Of a stretch of 23,332 nucleotides of DNA, positions 1 to 8,473 are shown piece by piece (the first letter of the stretch is position 1; each line of letters begins with the position of its first letter). Made by a program: the position numbers and the translations under genes. Origin of the DNA: JAKFWI01 sp035549875 (GTDB taxonomy: Bacteria > Pseudomonadota > Alphaproteobacteria > Caulobacterales > Aquidulcibacteraceae); assembly GCA_035549875.1 (NCBI GenBank), contig DASZPV010000115.1, positions 1 through 23,332 on the forward strand, in the 5' to 3' direction. The notes beneath the pieces are model-generated. The model was not told the DNA's origin. It searched no databases and was given only the letters and a program-made list of their open reading frames with translations.

Positions 1-353
1 GCGCGGGCGCGGCGTCGGCTGGTTTCCTCATAGCGCAGTTTGACCCGGTCGAGGTCGCGCACGCCGCCGTTAAAGTCGATTGCGCGCGTGCATTCGCCCG
101 GATTAATCCGCGAGGCGACCTTCAGGTCCTGATGCTCGCCATTGCGGAACCAGACATCCAAGTCGATGAAGTGCACCGGGTTGCGCAGCACGCAGACGCG
201 CAGGTGTGCAAAGCGGTGATTGCCGGGCAGCACGATCTCGTCGGTCTCGGCCCGGTCGGTCACGTTGCGCTGCGCGATCATCGTCCAGGCCGCGGCCGGC
301 GCGGTAGCGCCCGCCACCATCGCCAAAGCCAATATCGTTGCCTTCAGATGCAT
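1..353 (-). CDS. Secreted hypothetical protein, 3'-truncated by window edge
   Basis: An open minus-strand frame runs from an ATG at 353-351 to the window edge with no stop, so only the first 117 residues are visible. A good ribosome binding site (GGGAGGA) lies just upstream. The first 22 residues form a typical signal peptide: a Lys, a hydrophobic core, and cleavage probably after Pro-Ala-Ala-Ala. The mature part has two Cys residues (in RVCVL and GECTR), which could form a disulfide in the periplasm. The spacing of short beta-like segments loosely recalls the small DUF2541/YaaI exported proteins, but I do not treat that as an identification. It is divergent from the SGNH hydrolase, with 166 bases between the starts that presumably hold both promoters. 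Function unknown. Confidence 0.72.
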   Translation of the reverse strand, partial: MHLKATILALAMVAGATAPAAAWTMIAQRNVTDRAETDEIVLPGNHRFAHLRVCVLRNPVHFIDLDVWFRNGEHQDLKVASRINPGECTRAIDFNGGVRDLDRVKLRYEETSRRRAR

Positions 354-519
354 GGGTTCCTCCCGTTCCTCGGGCGGGAAATATACGACGTCAGGCACGC
401 CCGCCGCAAATGCGGTCAGGCCCTGGCCGGCGCGCTGAACATTGCGCGCATAGCACTTCGCGATTGCGTTTGGCCGGTACGGCGCGCATTTGGAGGCAAC
501 GAAAACTTGGGGGGAGGCT

Positions 520-1818
520 ATGCTCCGTCACGCCGTTCTGGCCGCTCTTTTCCTTGCCGCTGGCGGCGCGCCGGCTTCGGCAGAGCAATGGATCGGGACC
601 TGGGGGGCCGCGCCCGTACAGCCGGCGTTTCTCGTCACGGCGCCGCCGCCGGCAAACCCGGCTTCGCCCGTCCCGGGCGCACCCGCCGAGAGCGCCGCGC
701 GCCCAATTTCGCCGCCGGCCTCGGGTCCGGTAAGCCTGAACAACGAGACGTTGCGCAATGTCGTGCGGATCAGCGCGGGCGGGCAACGCATCCGTCTGCG
801 CCTCACGAATGAATACGGCGCCGCGCAATTGAAGATCGGCGCGGCCAGCGTGTCGCTCGCTGACGCAAGCGGGGCGATCGTCGCCAACACGATGCGAAAG
901 GTGACGTTCGCGGGCAAATCCTCCGCCGTCATCGCCGCGGGCGCGCCCTTGCTCAGCGATCCTATCGACTTGCCGGTCAAGCCCCTGAGCACTTTGTCGA
1001 TCAGCGTGTATTTCCCGGAAGATACGGGCCCCTGTACGTGCCATCCGGCGGCGCAGCAAACGGCCTATATCTCCGCGCCCGGCGATTTCACCGCCGCCGA
1101 TTTCCAGCCGGCGCGGACGCTGGTGGCGCGGGCGTTCCTTTCCGGCGTCGATGTCGAGGTCAAGAAAGGCGCCGCAATCGTCGCGCTCGGCGATTCCATT
1201 ACCGACGGCACGGGCTCCACCGCGGGCGCCAATCGGCGCTGGCCGGATCGTCTTGCCGAGCGCCTGGTCGAGAGCCGCCCCGGCGAGGCCTGGGGCGTGG
1301 TCAATGAAGGCATCGGCGGCAACCGCGTGCTGGCGGAGGGGCGAGGGCCGAGCGCGCTGGCGCGGTTCGACCGCGATGTGCTGGCGCAGTCCGGCGTTGC
1401 TTACGTGATCATCTTTGAAGGCATCAACGATCTGGGCCGCGGATACAGCCGGTTTAGCCAGCCGCAGCGGGCCGCCTCCACGGATCAGCAGCCCACGGCC
1501 GAAGCGATGATCGATGGGTTTCGCCAATTGATCGCGCGCGCCCATGCCCGCGGCGTGAAAGTGATCGGCGCCACGATCGCGCCGAACCAGGGCGCGATGT
1601 CGTGGTCAGAGGAAGGCGAGGCCCAGCGCGCGGCGATCAACCAATGGATACGTACCGGCGGCGAGGTCGACGGCGTTGCGGATTTCGACGCGGCGCTGCG
1701 CGATCCGGCCGCGCCGCTGCGGATCGCCGAAGGCAAGCACGCCGGCGATCACCTGCATGGCAATGACGCCGGCTACCAGGCGGCAGCGAACGCGATCGAT
1801 CTCCGGCTGTTTAAATAA
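520..1818 (+). CDS. Secreted SGNH/GDSL-family hydrolase (esterase/lipase type)
   Basis: 432 residues. I chose the ATG at 520 because GGGGAGG lies directly upstream and the protein then starts with a clean signal peptide (cleavage near APASA/EQ, about residue 21). A TTG 30 bases upstream stays in frame but would spoil that signal. A Pro/Ala-rich stretch at residues 40-70 is followed by a beta-rich domain. The C-terminal half is the SGNH hydrolase: GDSITDG with nucleophile Ser226, block II/III Gly and Asn (GGN, Asn268), GIND (Asn303), and the DHLH pair Asp410/His413. All four blocks are intact, so the enzyme should be active. The two-part layout matches the XynE-like SGNH group, whose members are mostly esterases or deacetylases on carbohydrates or lipids. 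The substrate cannot be read from the sequence. It probably acts in the periplasm or outside the cell. Confidence 0.93.
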   Translation: MLRHAVLAALFLAAGGAPASAEQWIGTWGAAPVQPAFLVTAPPPANPASPVPGAPAESAARPISPPASGPVSLNNETLRNVVRISAGGQRIRLRLTNEYGAAQLKIGAASVSLADASGAIVANTMRKVTFAGKSSAVIAAGAPLLSDPIDLPVKPLSTLSISVYFPEDTGPCTCHPAAQQTAYISAPGDFTAADFQPARTLVARAFLSGVDVEVKKGAAIVALGDSITDGTGSTAGANRRWPDRLAERLVESRPGEAWGVVNEGIGGNRVLAEGRGPSALARFDRDVLAQSGVAYVIIFEGINDLGRGYSRFSQPQRAASTDQQPTAEAMIDGFRQLIARAHARGVKVIGATIAPNQGAMSWSEEGEAQRAAINQWIRTGGEVDGVADFDAALRDPAAPLRIAEGKHAGDHLHGNDAGYQAAANAIDLRLFK

Positions 1819-1837
1819 CACGCCGGGGCTTTGGTAA

Positions 1838-2233
1838 TCAGCGCTTGGCGGCTTTGCGCGGTTTGGCCGCCGGGACATCGCCGATCAGTTCCTTGAAGCC
1901 GCCATAGATCATCCGCTTGCCGTCGAACGGCATGGATTTCGGATCCATCATGTCGGCAAGGCGCGGATCGGCCATCACCGCCTTGTTCACCCGGTCGCGG
2001 TCGGCGCGGGATTTATAGGTGATGTAGGAGAACACGACGGTTTCGCCGGGCTTCAACTTCACGCTTTGCGGGAAGGACGTCCATTTGCCGGGCTTCACGT
2101 CGTCCGCGATCCATTCGCGATAATCGATGGCGCCGTGGTCGCGCCACACCTTGCTTCCGAGCTTCGCCATCTTTTTGTACGCGTCGAGCTTGCTGGTCGG
2201 CACCGGTACGATAAAGCCGTCGACATAGGGCAT
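1838..2233 (-). CDS. DUF1428 family protein (YbaA-like)
   Basis: 131 residues starting at an ATG with AGGAG seven bases upstream. The opening MPYVDGFIVPVP, then KxxAKLGSKVWRDHGAIDYREW, FPQSVKLKPGETVVFSY and the MDPKSMPFDGKRMIYGGF tail follow the DUF1428 family closely. The family is small, cytoplasmic and dimeric with a ferredoxin-like alpha/beta-barrel fold, and it has no established reaction. A short Lys/Arg-rich tail (KPRKAAKR) extends beyond the family's usual end. It is convergent with the SGNH hydrolase, with 19 bases between the stops and no recognisable terminator there. It is transcribed alone or together with the small exported protein upstream (2312-2692). Confidence 0.93.
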   Translation of the reverse strand: MPYVDGFIVPVPTSKLDAYKKMAKLGSKVWRDHGAIDYREWIADDVKPGKWTSFPQSVKLKPGETVVFSYITYKSRADRDRVNKAVMADPRLADMMDPKSMPFDGKRMIYGGFKELIGDVPAAKPRKAAKR

Positions 2234-2311
2234 GGGGTGTCTCCTGGTCTCCGCCTGCGCGCATCTATAGGGCGGGGCGACGCGACCGCAAAGTCGTATG
2301 CGCGCACCTCG

Positions 2312-2692
2312 TTACGACGTTGGGCGTTGATTCCTGCCGACACGCTTTGCGGTAAAGGTTCCGGCGACGGCGCCGGCTTTGTCGTAAACCGTGCCGTGCA
2401 TCGCATCGCCATCGATCTGCGCCCGGTAGGTGAAACCGGCGTCGGCGTTCAGCGTTAGTGCCGCGCTGCTTTGAGTCCAAGAGCCGGTCGGCCCATCGGT
2501 GTCGAGATAGCGGCCATTGGTCCAGAACACCCAGGAAAAGCCGGGTCCAGTTTGCCAGGACGCCGTGACCGCCCAGACGCTTTCCTGGATGGGCTGAACC
2601 GCCGCCGGCGCCGCGCTCTGGGCATGCCCTGCGCCCGGAGACAGCGCCAGCGCAAACCCCAACACCAGAGCGCGAATGATGCGGCCGATCAT
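2312..2692 (-). CDS. Small exported protein of unknown function
   Basis: 126 residues. The start is well supported: GGAGG, six bases, ATG. Residues 1-24 form a signal peptide (MIGR, hydrophobic core, cleavage near AGHA/QS). There is no lipobox Cys. The mature domain of about 100 residues alternates aromatic and glycine positions (TGPGFSWVFWTNGRYLDTDG, then GSWTQSS, then MHGTVYDKAGAVAGTFTAKR). This looks like a small beta-sheet or beta-barrel domain of the kind found in exported proteins with W-x-F..G..W repeats. I do not recognise a named family. It sits between the DUF1428 gene and the S9A peptidase, all on the minus strand, with about 50-80 bases between genes, so co-transcription is possible. 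Confidence 0.8.
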   Translation of the reverse strand: MIGRIIRALVLGFALALSPGAGHAQSAAPAAVQPIQESVWAVTASWQTGPGFSWVFWTNGRYLDTDGPTGSWTQSSAALTLNADAGFTYRAQIDGDAMHGTVYDKAGAVAGTFTAKRVGRNQRPTS

Positions 2693-2742
2693 GCGATGCC
2701 TCCACCCACGCTAAACCTGCGCCGGCGGCGCAGCATTGTCCA

Positions 2743-4857
2743 TCAGAATGGGCCGCCGGCTTCGGGATCGCCGACCGCCTTGATCGCGAACGCGTAGTCG
2801 AGCGCGATCTCCTTCAGGAAATCGTAGCGCCCGGCAGCGCCGGCGTGGCCGGCGTCCATATTCATTTTCAGCATGATCGGGCGGTCGCCCGTGGTGTTGG
2901 CGCGCAGCCGGGCGATCCATTTGGCCGGCTCCCAATAGGTCACGCGCGGATCGGCCAGACCGCTGGTGGCGAGCACCGCCGGATAGGGCCTGGGCGCGAT
3001 GTTGTCGTAAGGCGAATAGGCGGCGATGGCTTTGTAGGCGGCTTCGTCTTCAATGGGATTTCCCCATTCCGGCCATTCGGGCGGCGTCAGCGGCAGGGTG
3101 GGATCGCTCATCGTGTTGAGCACATCGACGAACGGCACCGCCGCGATGACGCCGGCCCAGAGGTCGGGCCGCATGTTGGTTACCGCGCCCATCAGCATCC
3201 CGCCGGCCGACCCGCCATAGGCGACGATGCGCCCGGCCTTGCCATAGCCCTGGGCGATCAGGTGTTCAGCGCAGGCGATGAAATCGGTGAACGTATTGGG
3301 CTTCTTGACGCCGCGCCCATCGAGGAACCAGCCAAAGCCCTTGTCGGCGCCGCCTCTGGTATGGGCCTGCGCATAGACCCAGCCGCGGTCGACCAGCGAT
3401 AGCGCGCGGATGGAGAAACTCGCCTCCTGCGAATATCCGTATGCGCCATAGCCGTAGAGCAGCACTGGCGCGGCGCCGTCGGCTTTAACATCCTTGCGCA
3501 TCAGCGCGGTGATCGGCACGGCTTGCCCGTCCGGGGCGGTCGCGAACAGCCGGCGTGTTACATAGAGTTCCGGATCGTGTCCGGAGGGAATCTCCTGCGT
3601 CTTGCGCACCGTTTTGGTGCGCGCGGCCATGTCGTAATCGATCCAGCGCGTCGGCGTGGTCGGCGAAGTGTAGCGATAGCGCATGATTGCGGCGGCGAAC
3701 TCGAAGCCGCTCTCGACGCCGAGGGCGTAGGCCTCCTCGTCCTGCCCGATGACGTGTTCTGCGCCATCGGCGGCGCGGATCACGATGCGCGGCAGCGCGT
3801 CCACGCGTTCGAGCCGCACGAGATAATCGCGATAGGCGGCCAAGCCTTCGATATATCGGCCCGGTTCGTGATCGATATAGGCGGCCCAGTGCGCGCGCCC
3901 GGTTTGTCCAGGTTCAGCGGTCATCACCTTGAAGTCGATCGCGCCGTCGGCATTGGTCAGCACGCGCCAGGCGCCCTGCCAATCGGTGGCGGCGTAAAGC
4001 AGTTTTTCCTCTCGCGGATGAAAAACGGTTGGCGCCGCAGTCGGCGTTTCGGCAGGGATGACGCGGGTTTCGTTGGTTTCGTGACTGCCGCACACGATCA
4101 GGATGAAGCGCCGGCTTTCGGTGACGCTGAGGCTCAGGAAAAAGCCCTCGTCCAGTTCCTCGTAGATCAGCACGTCGTCGGCGCGTGCGCCGCGGGCGGG
4201 GCGGCGAAACACTTTCGCGGGGCGTCCGTTGTCGTCGCGCCAGATCCAGAACAGGTAGGCGCTGTCCGGCGAAAAGACGAAATCGCCATAACAATCGGCG
4301 ATCGGCTCGGGCAGGTCGGCGCCGGCGGCCAGATCGCGCACCCGCACCGACCAGACTTCTGAGCCCTGGTCATCTACCGCGTAGGCGTAAAGCGAATGAT
4401 CGGGCGCATGCTCGGCGTGCCCGACCTTGAAGAACGAATGGCCCGCCGCGCTCCAGGCTTTCGCCATGGAATCGGCGTCGATCATGATCTGCTCGCGGTC
4501 GTCCGCGCCGCGCGGCCGGCGCGCGTGGATCGGATGCTCGCCGCCCGGCGCGTAGCGGATGTAATAATCCCATGGCCCATCGGGTGCGGGCGTGGAGGAA
4601 TCGTCTGCCTTGATCCTGCCCTTCATCTCCGCAAACAGCCGTTCCTGAAGCAGGGCTGTCGGCGCCATTACGGCGGCGGTGTAGGCGTTCTCAAGGTTAA
4701 GATGCTGTTTGATGTCGGCGCGGAGCAGGGCCGGATCGCGCAGAACGTTGCGCCAGTTGTCATCACGGAGCCATGAATACTCGTCAGTATGCGGACGACC
4801 CCAGCGGTTAACTGTTTGCGACAGTTTTGCGGCGGCGGGCGGCGGGGGGCGCGTCAT
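2743..4857 (-). CDS. ptrB: S9A prolyl oligopeptidase family, oligopeptidase B-like
   Basis: 704 residues from the ATG at 4857. The open frame continues upstream to 5319, but the extra part is low-complexity and unlike the family. The chosen start places the conserved HxDEYSWLRD motif at about residue 25, as in other members. The first 400 or so residues form the beta-propeller, and the C-terminal 260 form the alpha/beta hydrolase. The triad is visible as Ser550 (YGGSAGG), Asp636 (LADPRV) and His671 (DAGHAG). The HTRGGADKG and KKPNTFTDFIACAEHLI segments are typical of oligopeptidase B, which cuts short peptides after basic residues in the cytoplasm. No signal peptide is seen with this start. 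The ribosome binding site is weak (GGGAA). The usual HGG after the triad His reads HAG here. Confidence 0.92.
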   Translation of the reverse strand: MTRPPPPAAAKLSQTVNRWGRPHTDEYSWLRDDNWRNVLRDPALLRADIKQHLNLENAYTAAVMAPTALLQERLFAEMKGRIKADDSSTPAPDGPWDYYIRYAPGGEHPIHARRPRGADDREQIMIDADSMAKAWSAAGHSFFKVGHAEHAPDHSLYAYAVDDQGSEVWSVRVRDLAAGADLPEPIADCYGDFVFSPDSAYLFWIWRDDNGRPAKVFRRPARGARADDVLIYEELDEGFFLSLSVTESRRFILIVCGSHETNETRVIPAETPTAAPTVFHPREEKLLYAATDWQGAWRVLTNADGAIDFKVMTAEPGQTGRAHWAAYIDHEPGRYIEGLAAYRDYLVRLERVDALPRIVIRAADGAEHVIGQDEEAYALGVESGFEFAAAIMRYRYTSPTTPTRWIDYDMAARTKTVRKTQEIPSGHDPELYVTRRLFATAPDGQAVPITALMRKDVKADGAAPVLLYGYGAYGYSQEASFSIRALSLVDRGWVYAQAHTRGGADKGFGWFLDGRGVKKPNTFTDFIACAEHLIAQGYGKAGRIVAYGGSAGGMLMGAVTNMRPDLWAGVIAAVPFVDVLNTMSDPTLPLTPPEWPEWGNPIEDEAAYKAIAAYSPYDNIAPRPYPAVLATSGLADPRVTYWEPAKWIARLRANTTGDRPIMLKMNMDAGHAGAAGRYDFLKEIALDYAFAIKAVGDPEAGGPF

Positions 4858-5132
4858 GTCAAGGTTCCCGTGGCGCGTACAAATTAGGCGAGGGCTCGTT
4901 CGCGGGGCTCGCGCTGGCCGAGCGACAATGGCGCGGACTTTGCTCGCTGGCCGGTATGCTGCATTGGCGAACGGCGGCAAGACGCCGCGCGCGCGGTAAG
5001 ATTGGGCTTCGAGGGAAAGGGGCGCACGGAAATGGCTCAAAACCCTGCAACAATGGGAGAAATCGCAGATCGATGGGTGAGAATGTGATCGCGGCTTTTT
5101 GAGAAAAGCTCTCATTATGTGGTTGCGCGCCA

Positions 5133-5162
5133 TTGACAAGCGGAGCATTTCCGAAAATTTAG
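5133..5162 (+). promoter_or_regulatory. Candidate sigma-70 promoter for the exbB operon
   Basis: A perfect TTGACA at 5133-5138 is followed 15-17 bases later by an A/T-rich stretch (5154-5161). No good TATAAT match is present, which is common for alphaproteobacterial promoters. Use of this site would give a leader of about 180 bases that includes the hairpin at 5222-5272. Confidence 0.35.
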
Positions 5163-5221
5163 CCACAGGCGAGACGCGCCGTCGCAAGCCACCGGCAGAA
5201 GTGGACCCGATAGCGCGCGAA

Positions 5222-5272
5222 GGGAGGACCCCTAGTTGGCTCGATGTGAGCCGCCAGGACCTCCTTTCTTTC
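5222..5272 (+). promoter_or_regulatory. Nested hairpin with T-rich tail in the tonB-operon leader
   Basis: Three nested complementary blocks are visible: GGAGG (5223-5227) with CCTCC (5260-5264), CCT (5231-5233) with AGG (5256-5258), and GGCTC (5238-5242) with GAGCC (5248-5252) around a 5-base loop. A T-rich run, TTTCTTTCT, follows at 5265-5273. The shape resembles an interrupted intrinsic terminator or attenuator, 80 bases before the exbB start. It could equally close an unseen short transcript from upstream. Confidence 0.4.
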
Positions 5273-5351
5273 TGACTACGGCGAGGTTGACTTACGTTCG
5301 CCGCAAACAGAGCGCACACGAGTTTTTGATAGGGTACGAAGGGCAGTTCCC

Positions 5352-6188
5352 ATGAATATTTTGAACACCATGATTCTTGGCCTCTACACGCAGGCGGCCA
5401 CGTCCGCCGCGCCTGAGGCAGTTCCAGCCGCGCCGACCGCGGAGCAATTGCAGGCCGCGCGCGCCGCCGCCGACGCCGCCGCCAAGGAAGCGGCCGGCCA
5501 AGGCAGCAGCCTCACGCTGCTCGACCTGTGGGACAAGCTGGAGACCGTCGAAAAGAGCGTGATGGTGATCCTCGGACTTTGCGCCATCTACTCGATCGCG
5601 CTGCTGTTTGAAAAAGTCTGGGTCATGCGCGCGAACAATTCCCACATCAAAAATTTCCTGGCCTCGTTCCGCAAGGCCAACTCGGTCGAAGAAGCCGAAG
5701 CGATCGTCCGCAAGCTGCCGTCCTCGGGCATCAAGTCGATGTTCGACGCGGGCATGGGCGAAGTGCGCAAGACACAGGATCTCGGCCTCTACACAATGCG
5801 CGACGCGCGCGACCACACGATGCAGCGCGTATCGGCGGCCATGAGCGTGAAACAGAACGAAAGCCTCGAGCAGCTCGGAACGTCGATGACCTTCCTGGCT
5901 TCGATCGGTTCGAACGCGCCGTTTATCGGTCTGTTCGGCACGGTGTGGGGGATCATGAACTCGTTCATCGGGATCGTCGCCACGCAATCGACCTCGCTGG
6001 TGGCCGTCGCCCCCGGCATCGCCGGCGCTCTGCTCGCCACCGCGTCGGGCCTGCTCGCGGCCATCCCTGCAGTGTTGATCTACAACTTCTCGGCCAAGCA
6101 AATCTCCAAGACGGCCGGCAAGTATGAGGATTTCGCTTCGGAATTCATCGCCCTCGTCTCCCGCGACATGGATCGCCGCGGCGCCTAA
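5352..6188 (+). CDS. exbB: ExbB/TolQ/MotA-family proton channel subunit
   Basis: 278 residues. ExbB forms the inner-membrane pentamer that, with ExbD, uses the proton gradient to energise TonB and so drive outer-membrane receptors. After a hydrophobic N-terminus (1-18) and an Ala-rich linker (18-50), TM1 lies at about 69-88. A cytoplasmic loop (90-175) follows, then TM2 at about 178-208 with the signature GLFGTVWGIM (193-202), and TM3 at about 216-244 (VAPGIAGALLATASGLLAAIP). It is longer than E. coli ExbB at the N-terminus, as is usual in alphaproteobacteria with dual ExbD operons. The ribosome binding site is weak (AAGGG). First gene of a four-gene operon with ExbD, ExbD and TonB. TolQ is the main alternative, but the adjacent TonB argues for ExbB. 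Confidence 0.93.
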   Translation: MNILNTMILGLYTQAATSAAPEAVPAAPTAEQLQAARAAADAAAKEAAGQGSSLTLLDLWDKLETVEKSVMVILGLCAIYSIALLFEKVWVMRANNSHIKNFLASFRKANSVEEAEAIVRKLPSSGIKSMFDAGMGEVRKTQDLGLYTMRDARDHTMQRVSAAMSVKQNESLEQLGTSMTFLASIGSNAPFIGLFGTVWGIMNSFIGIVATQSTSLVAVAPGIAGALLATASGLLAAIPAVLIYNFSAKQISKTAGKYEDFASEFIALVSRDMDRRGA

Positions 6189-6215
6189 AGGACGGGCTTT
6201 GAAAGGATAACGCCG

Positions 6216-6725
6216 ATGGGCGCTAAACTCGACACAGGCGTCGGCGCAAAGCGCGGCCGGCCGGATGTGAACGCCGAACCGAACGTCATCCCGTTTATCG
6301 ACGTGATGCTCGTTCTGTTGATCATCTTCATGGTCACCGCCCCGATCGCGGCGGTCGATATCACCACGACGATGCCTTCGAGCAAAATCTTCGCCTCCAA
6401 ACGGGAGGGCAAGCCAGTCTGGGTCACCCTGATCGATGGCGACGATTGCAGCCAGAAGGTCAAAGGCAAGGTCAATCAGTATTGTCCCGCCGTGTACGTG
6501 ATGGAAAAATACGTCACGTTCGGCGAAGTGGGGTCTGAGACGCTGAAAGCGCTCAAGGACGCCAACCCCACTCACGCGGACGATTTCAAATGGCTGGCTG
6601 AGCGGCGCATCTATCTTCGGGCTTCTGGCGTTACGCGCTACAAGAACGTGCAGGACGTCATGCGCAGGCTGCAGACCTACAGCCTGACCAAGGTCGCCCT
6701 CGTCACCGACGACAAGAACCTATAA
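6216..6725 (+). CDS. exbD: ExbD/TolR-family subunit, first copy
   Basis: 169 residues with GAAAGGA before the ATG. A short cytoplasmic tail leads into EPNVIPFIDVMLVLLIIFMV, the single transmembrane helix. Asp29 matches the essential proton-carrying Asp of ExbD. The periplasmic domain is longer than in the second copy and has an insert of about 30 residues with two Cys (DDCS and QYC) that could pair in the periplasm. The C-terminal YKNVQDVMRRLQTYSLTKVALV is the usual ExbD/TolR ending. It lies 27 bases after exbB and 14 bases before the second exbD. Two different ExbD proteins in one operon suggest a mixed ExbD dimer inside the ExbB pore. Confidence 0.93.
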   Translation: MGAKLDTGVGAKRGRPDVNAEPNVIPFIDVMLVLLIIFMVTAPIAAVDITTTMPSSKIFASKREGKPVWVTLIDGDDCSQKVKGKVNQYCPAVYVMEKYVTFGEVGSETLKALKDANPTHADDFKWLAERRIYLRASGVTRYKNVQDVMRRLQTYSLTKVALVTDDKNL

Positions 6726-6739
6726 CCGGAGGATACGGG

Positions 6740-7213
6740 ATGGCCGGAAAACTAGGTGGAGCGCGCGGAAAGGGCATGAGCCCTAATTCCGAGCCCAACG
6801 TTATTCCCTTCATCGACATCATGCTCGTGATGCTGATCATATTCATGGTGGCCGCGCCAAAGCCGACCGTGGACATCAAGGTTGATCTGCCGCCGCCTGG
6901 CCCCGTGGTCTATTCGCCGCCGGGCGAAGACAAGGCGACGGTCGTCACCGTGCTGGAAGTCGCCGGCGTGCCGATCATCCGGATTGGCGAGGAGGTCGTA
7001 AACAAGGATCAGTTTGAATCCGCGCTGATGCGGATCGCGGCGGCGAATAATCCGACGATGCGCACCGACCTGGGCAAGTTGTTCACCGATGCGAAAATCT
7101 TCGTCGATGGAGACAAGGAAGCCTCCTATTTCAGCGTTGTCGATGTGATCAACGAGATTGACACCGTCGGCTTCAAGAAGGTCAGCCTTCTGGTCAAAGA
7201 AGAGGGAGCCTGA
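6740..7213 (+). CDS. exbD: ExbD/TolR-family subunit, second copy
   Basis: 157 residues with a strong GGAGG eight bases before the ATG. EPNVIPFIDIMLVMLIIFMV forms the membrane anchor with the proton-carrying Asp26. The periplasmic domain opens with VDIKVDLPPPGPVVYSPP, then has the compact ExbD fold and ends with VDVINEIDTVGFKKVSLLV. It has no cysteines, unlike the first copy, and the periplasmic halves have clearly diverged while the membrane segment is nearly identical. This fits an old duplication with different roles, one perhaps contacting TonB and the other the peptidoglycan or a receptor. Four bases separate its neighbour's stop region from the tonB start. Confidence 0.93.
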   Translation: MAGKLGGARGKGMSPNSEPNVIPFIDIMLVMLIIFMVAAPKPTVDIKVDLPPPGPVVYSPPGEDKATVVTVLEVAGVPIIRIGEEVVNKDQFESALMRIAAANNPTMRTDLGKLFTDAKIFVDGDKEASYFSVVDVINEIDTVGFKKVSLLVKEEGA

Positions 7214-7219
7214 GCCCCA

Positions 7220-7804
<585 letters not shown>

Positions 7805-7824
7805 TCGGGTCAGGCAAGGAAATG

Positions 7825-7860
7825 GGCCGCGGAGTCTTTAGGGCGCCGCGGCCTTTTCTT
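7825..7860 (+). terminator. Intrinsic terminator of the exbB-exbD-exbD-tonB operon
   Basis: A perfect 8-bp stem, GGCCGCGG (7825-7832) with CCGCGGCC (7846-7853), has a 13-base loop and is followed at once by TTTTCTT (7854-7860). It starts 20 bases after the tonB stop. Confidence 0.88.
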
Positions 7861-7902
7861 GCCGGCGTGTCAATGCAGGCGCCTTGCACGCCACCCCATT
7901 TT

Positions 7903-7940
7903 GGTCGAAATCGACCGCGAAACATCCCCTGCCGGGGGAT
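7903..7940. promoter_or_regulatory. Two adjacent dyads upstream of the small secreted protein
   Basis: GGTCGA-AA-TCGACC (7903-7916) is an almost continuous palindrome of operator type. Eight bases further on, ATCCCC (7924-7929) and GGGGAT (7935-7940) form a small hairpin. Both lie between the tonB terminator and the ATG at 7970. They may be a repressor site and a 5'-leader hairpin. No matching regulator gene is adjacent. Confidence 0.35.
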
Positions 7941-7969
7941 ACGGCGGCGAGACGGATAGGAGGATGCGT

Positions 7970-8395
7970 ATGAAAATGGTTTTGGGCGCGACTGCGGTTG
8001 CGCTGGTGATGTTTGGCGCCGCGCCGGCTTTCGCCCAAGCGGCGGCCTGTCCAGCGCCGCCGCCGGCGCCGACGCTTCCCGATGGCGCCACGGCCAAGCC
8101 CGCCGAGATGCAAAAGGGCGACAAAGCCTATCAAGCTTGGGTCACGACGGCGAATGCCGTGATCGCATGCGAAAAAGCGAACCTTGCGACGCTTGAGGCC
8201 CAGCCAAACGTCGCGAAGTATATTGAAGCGGCCAAAGCGCTGAAGGCCGTTCAGGATACGCCCGAAGTGAAGGACTATTTCGCCAGGGTGGATGCGGTGA
8301 ACGCCAGGACCGCTCCGATGAGCAAAGTCTCCGAGACCTGGGGAAAATCCGTCGAGGCGTTCAACGCGAAGGCAACCGCGCCGAAGGGCAAGTAA
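7970..8395 (+). CDS. Small secreted helical protein, unknown function
   Basis: 141 residues. AGGAGG lies six bases before the ATG at 7970. An ATG six bases upstream overlaps the end of that site and is less likely. Signal peptide at 1-22 (MKMVLGAT..APAFA/Q). The mature protein begins with a Cys-Pro-Ala-Pro-rich segment and then is rich in Ala, Lys, Glu and Asn with a helical pattern (KGDKAYQAWVTTANAVIACEKANLATLEAQ). Two cysteines (in AACPAP and VIACEK) may form a bond. The Lys/Ala-rich tail (AKATAPKGK) is probably disordered. I do not recognise a family. It probably sits in the periplasm. It stands alone after the tonB terminator and has its own 5' region with two dyads. Confidence 0.82.
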   Translation: MKMVLGATAVALVMFGAAPAFAQAAACPAPPPAPTLPDGATAKPAEMQKGDKAYQAWVTTANAVIACEKANLATLEAQPNVAKYIEAAKALKAVQDTPEVKDYFARVDAVNARTAPMSKVSETWGKSVEAFNAKATAPKGK

Positions 8396-8473
8396 ACGGT
8401 TAACGCTTCCTGATGGTGACGAAAGCTTAAAGTCCTCATGTTCTGGTCGGTCTGGAAGGGCCGATCGGAACTC

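Larger units (their letters stand above)
4858..5351. other. Intergenic region upstream of the tonB operon and the S9A peptidase
   Basis: A 494-base divergent gap. No coding frame in it has a ribosome binding site or family-like sequence. The right half holds a TTGACA -35-like hexamer at 5133-5138 and a structured leader at 5222-5272 (separate entries). The left half (4858-5130) should contain the peptidase promoter on the minus strand, but I see no convincing pair of hexamers. I recognised no Fur or Irr iron box. Confidence 0.6.

Noticed and set aside
4858..5319. N-terminal extension of the S9A peptidase
   Set aside because: The added 154 residues are Arg/Ser/Ala-rich without homology to the family, and the family start motif fits the ATG at 4857.
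5292..6575. Long minus-strand open frame of 427 codons opposite exbB and exbD
   Set aside because: It is His/Arg/Asp-rich shadow sequence crossing two real genes and their spacer. The same holds for 391-1545, 6752-7459 and 8846-9883 (minus) and 3523-4362 (plus).
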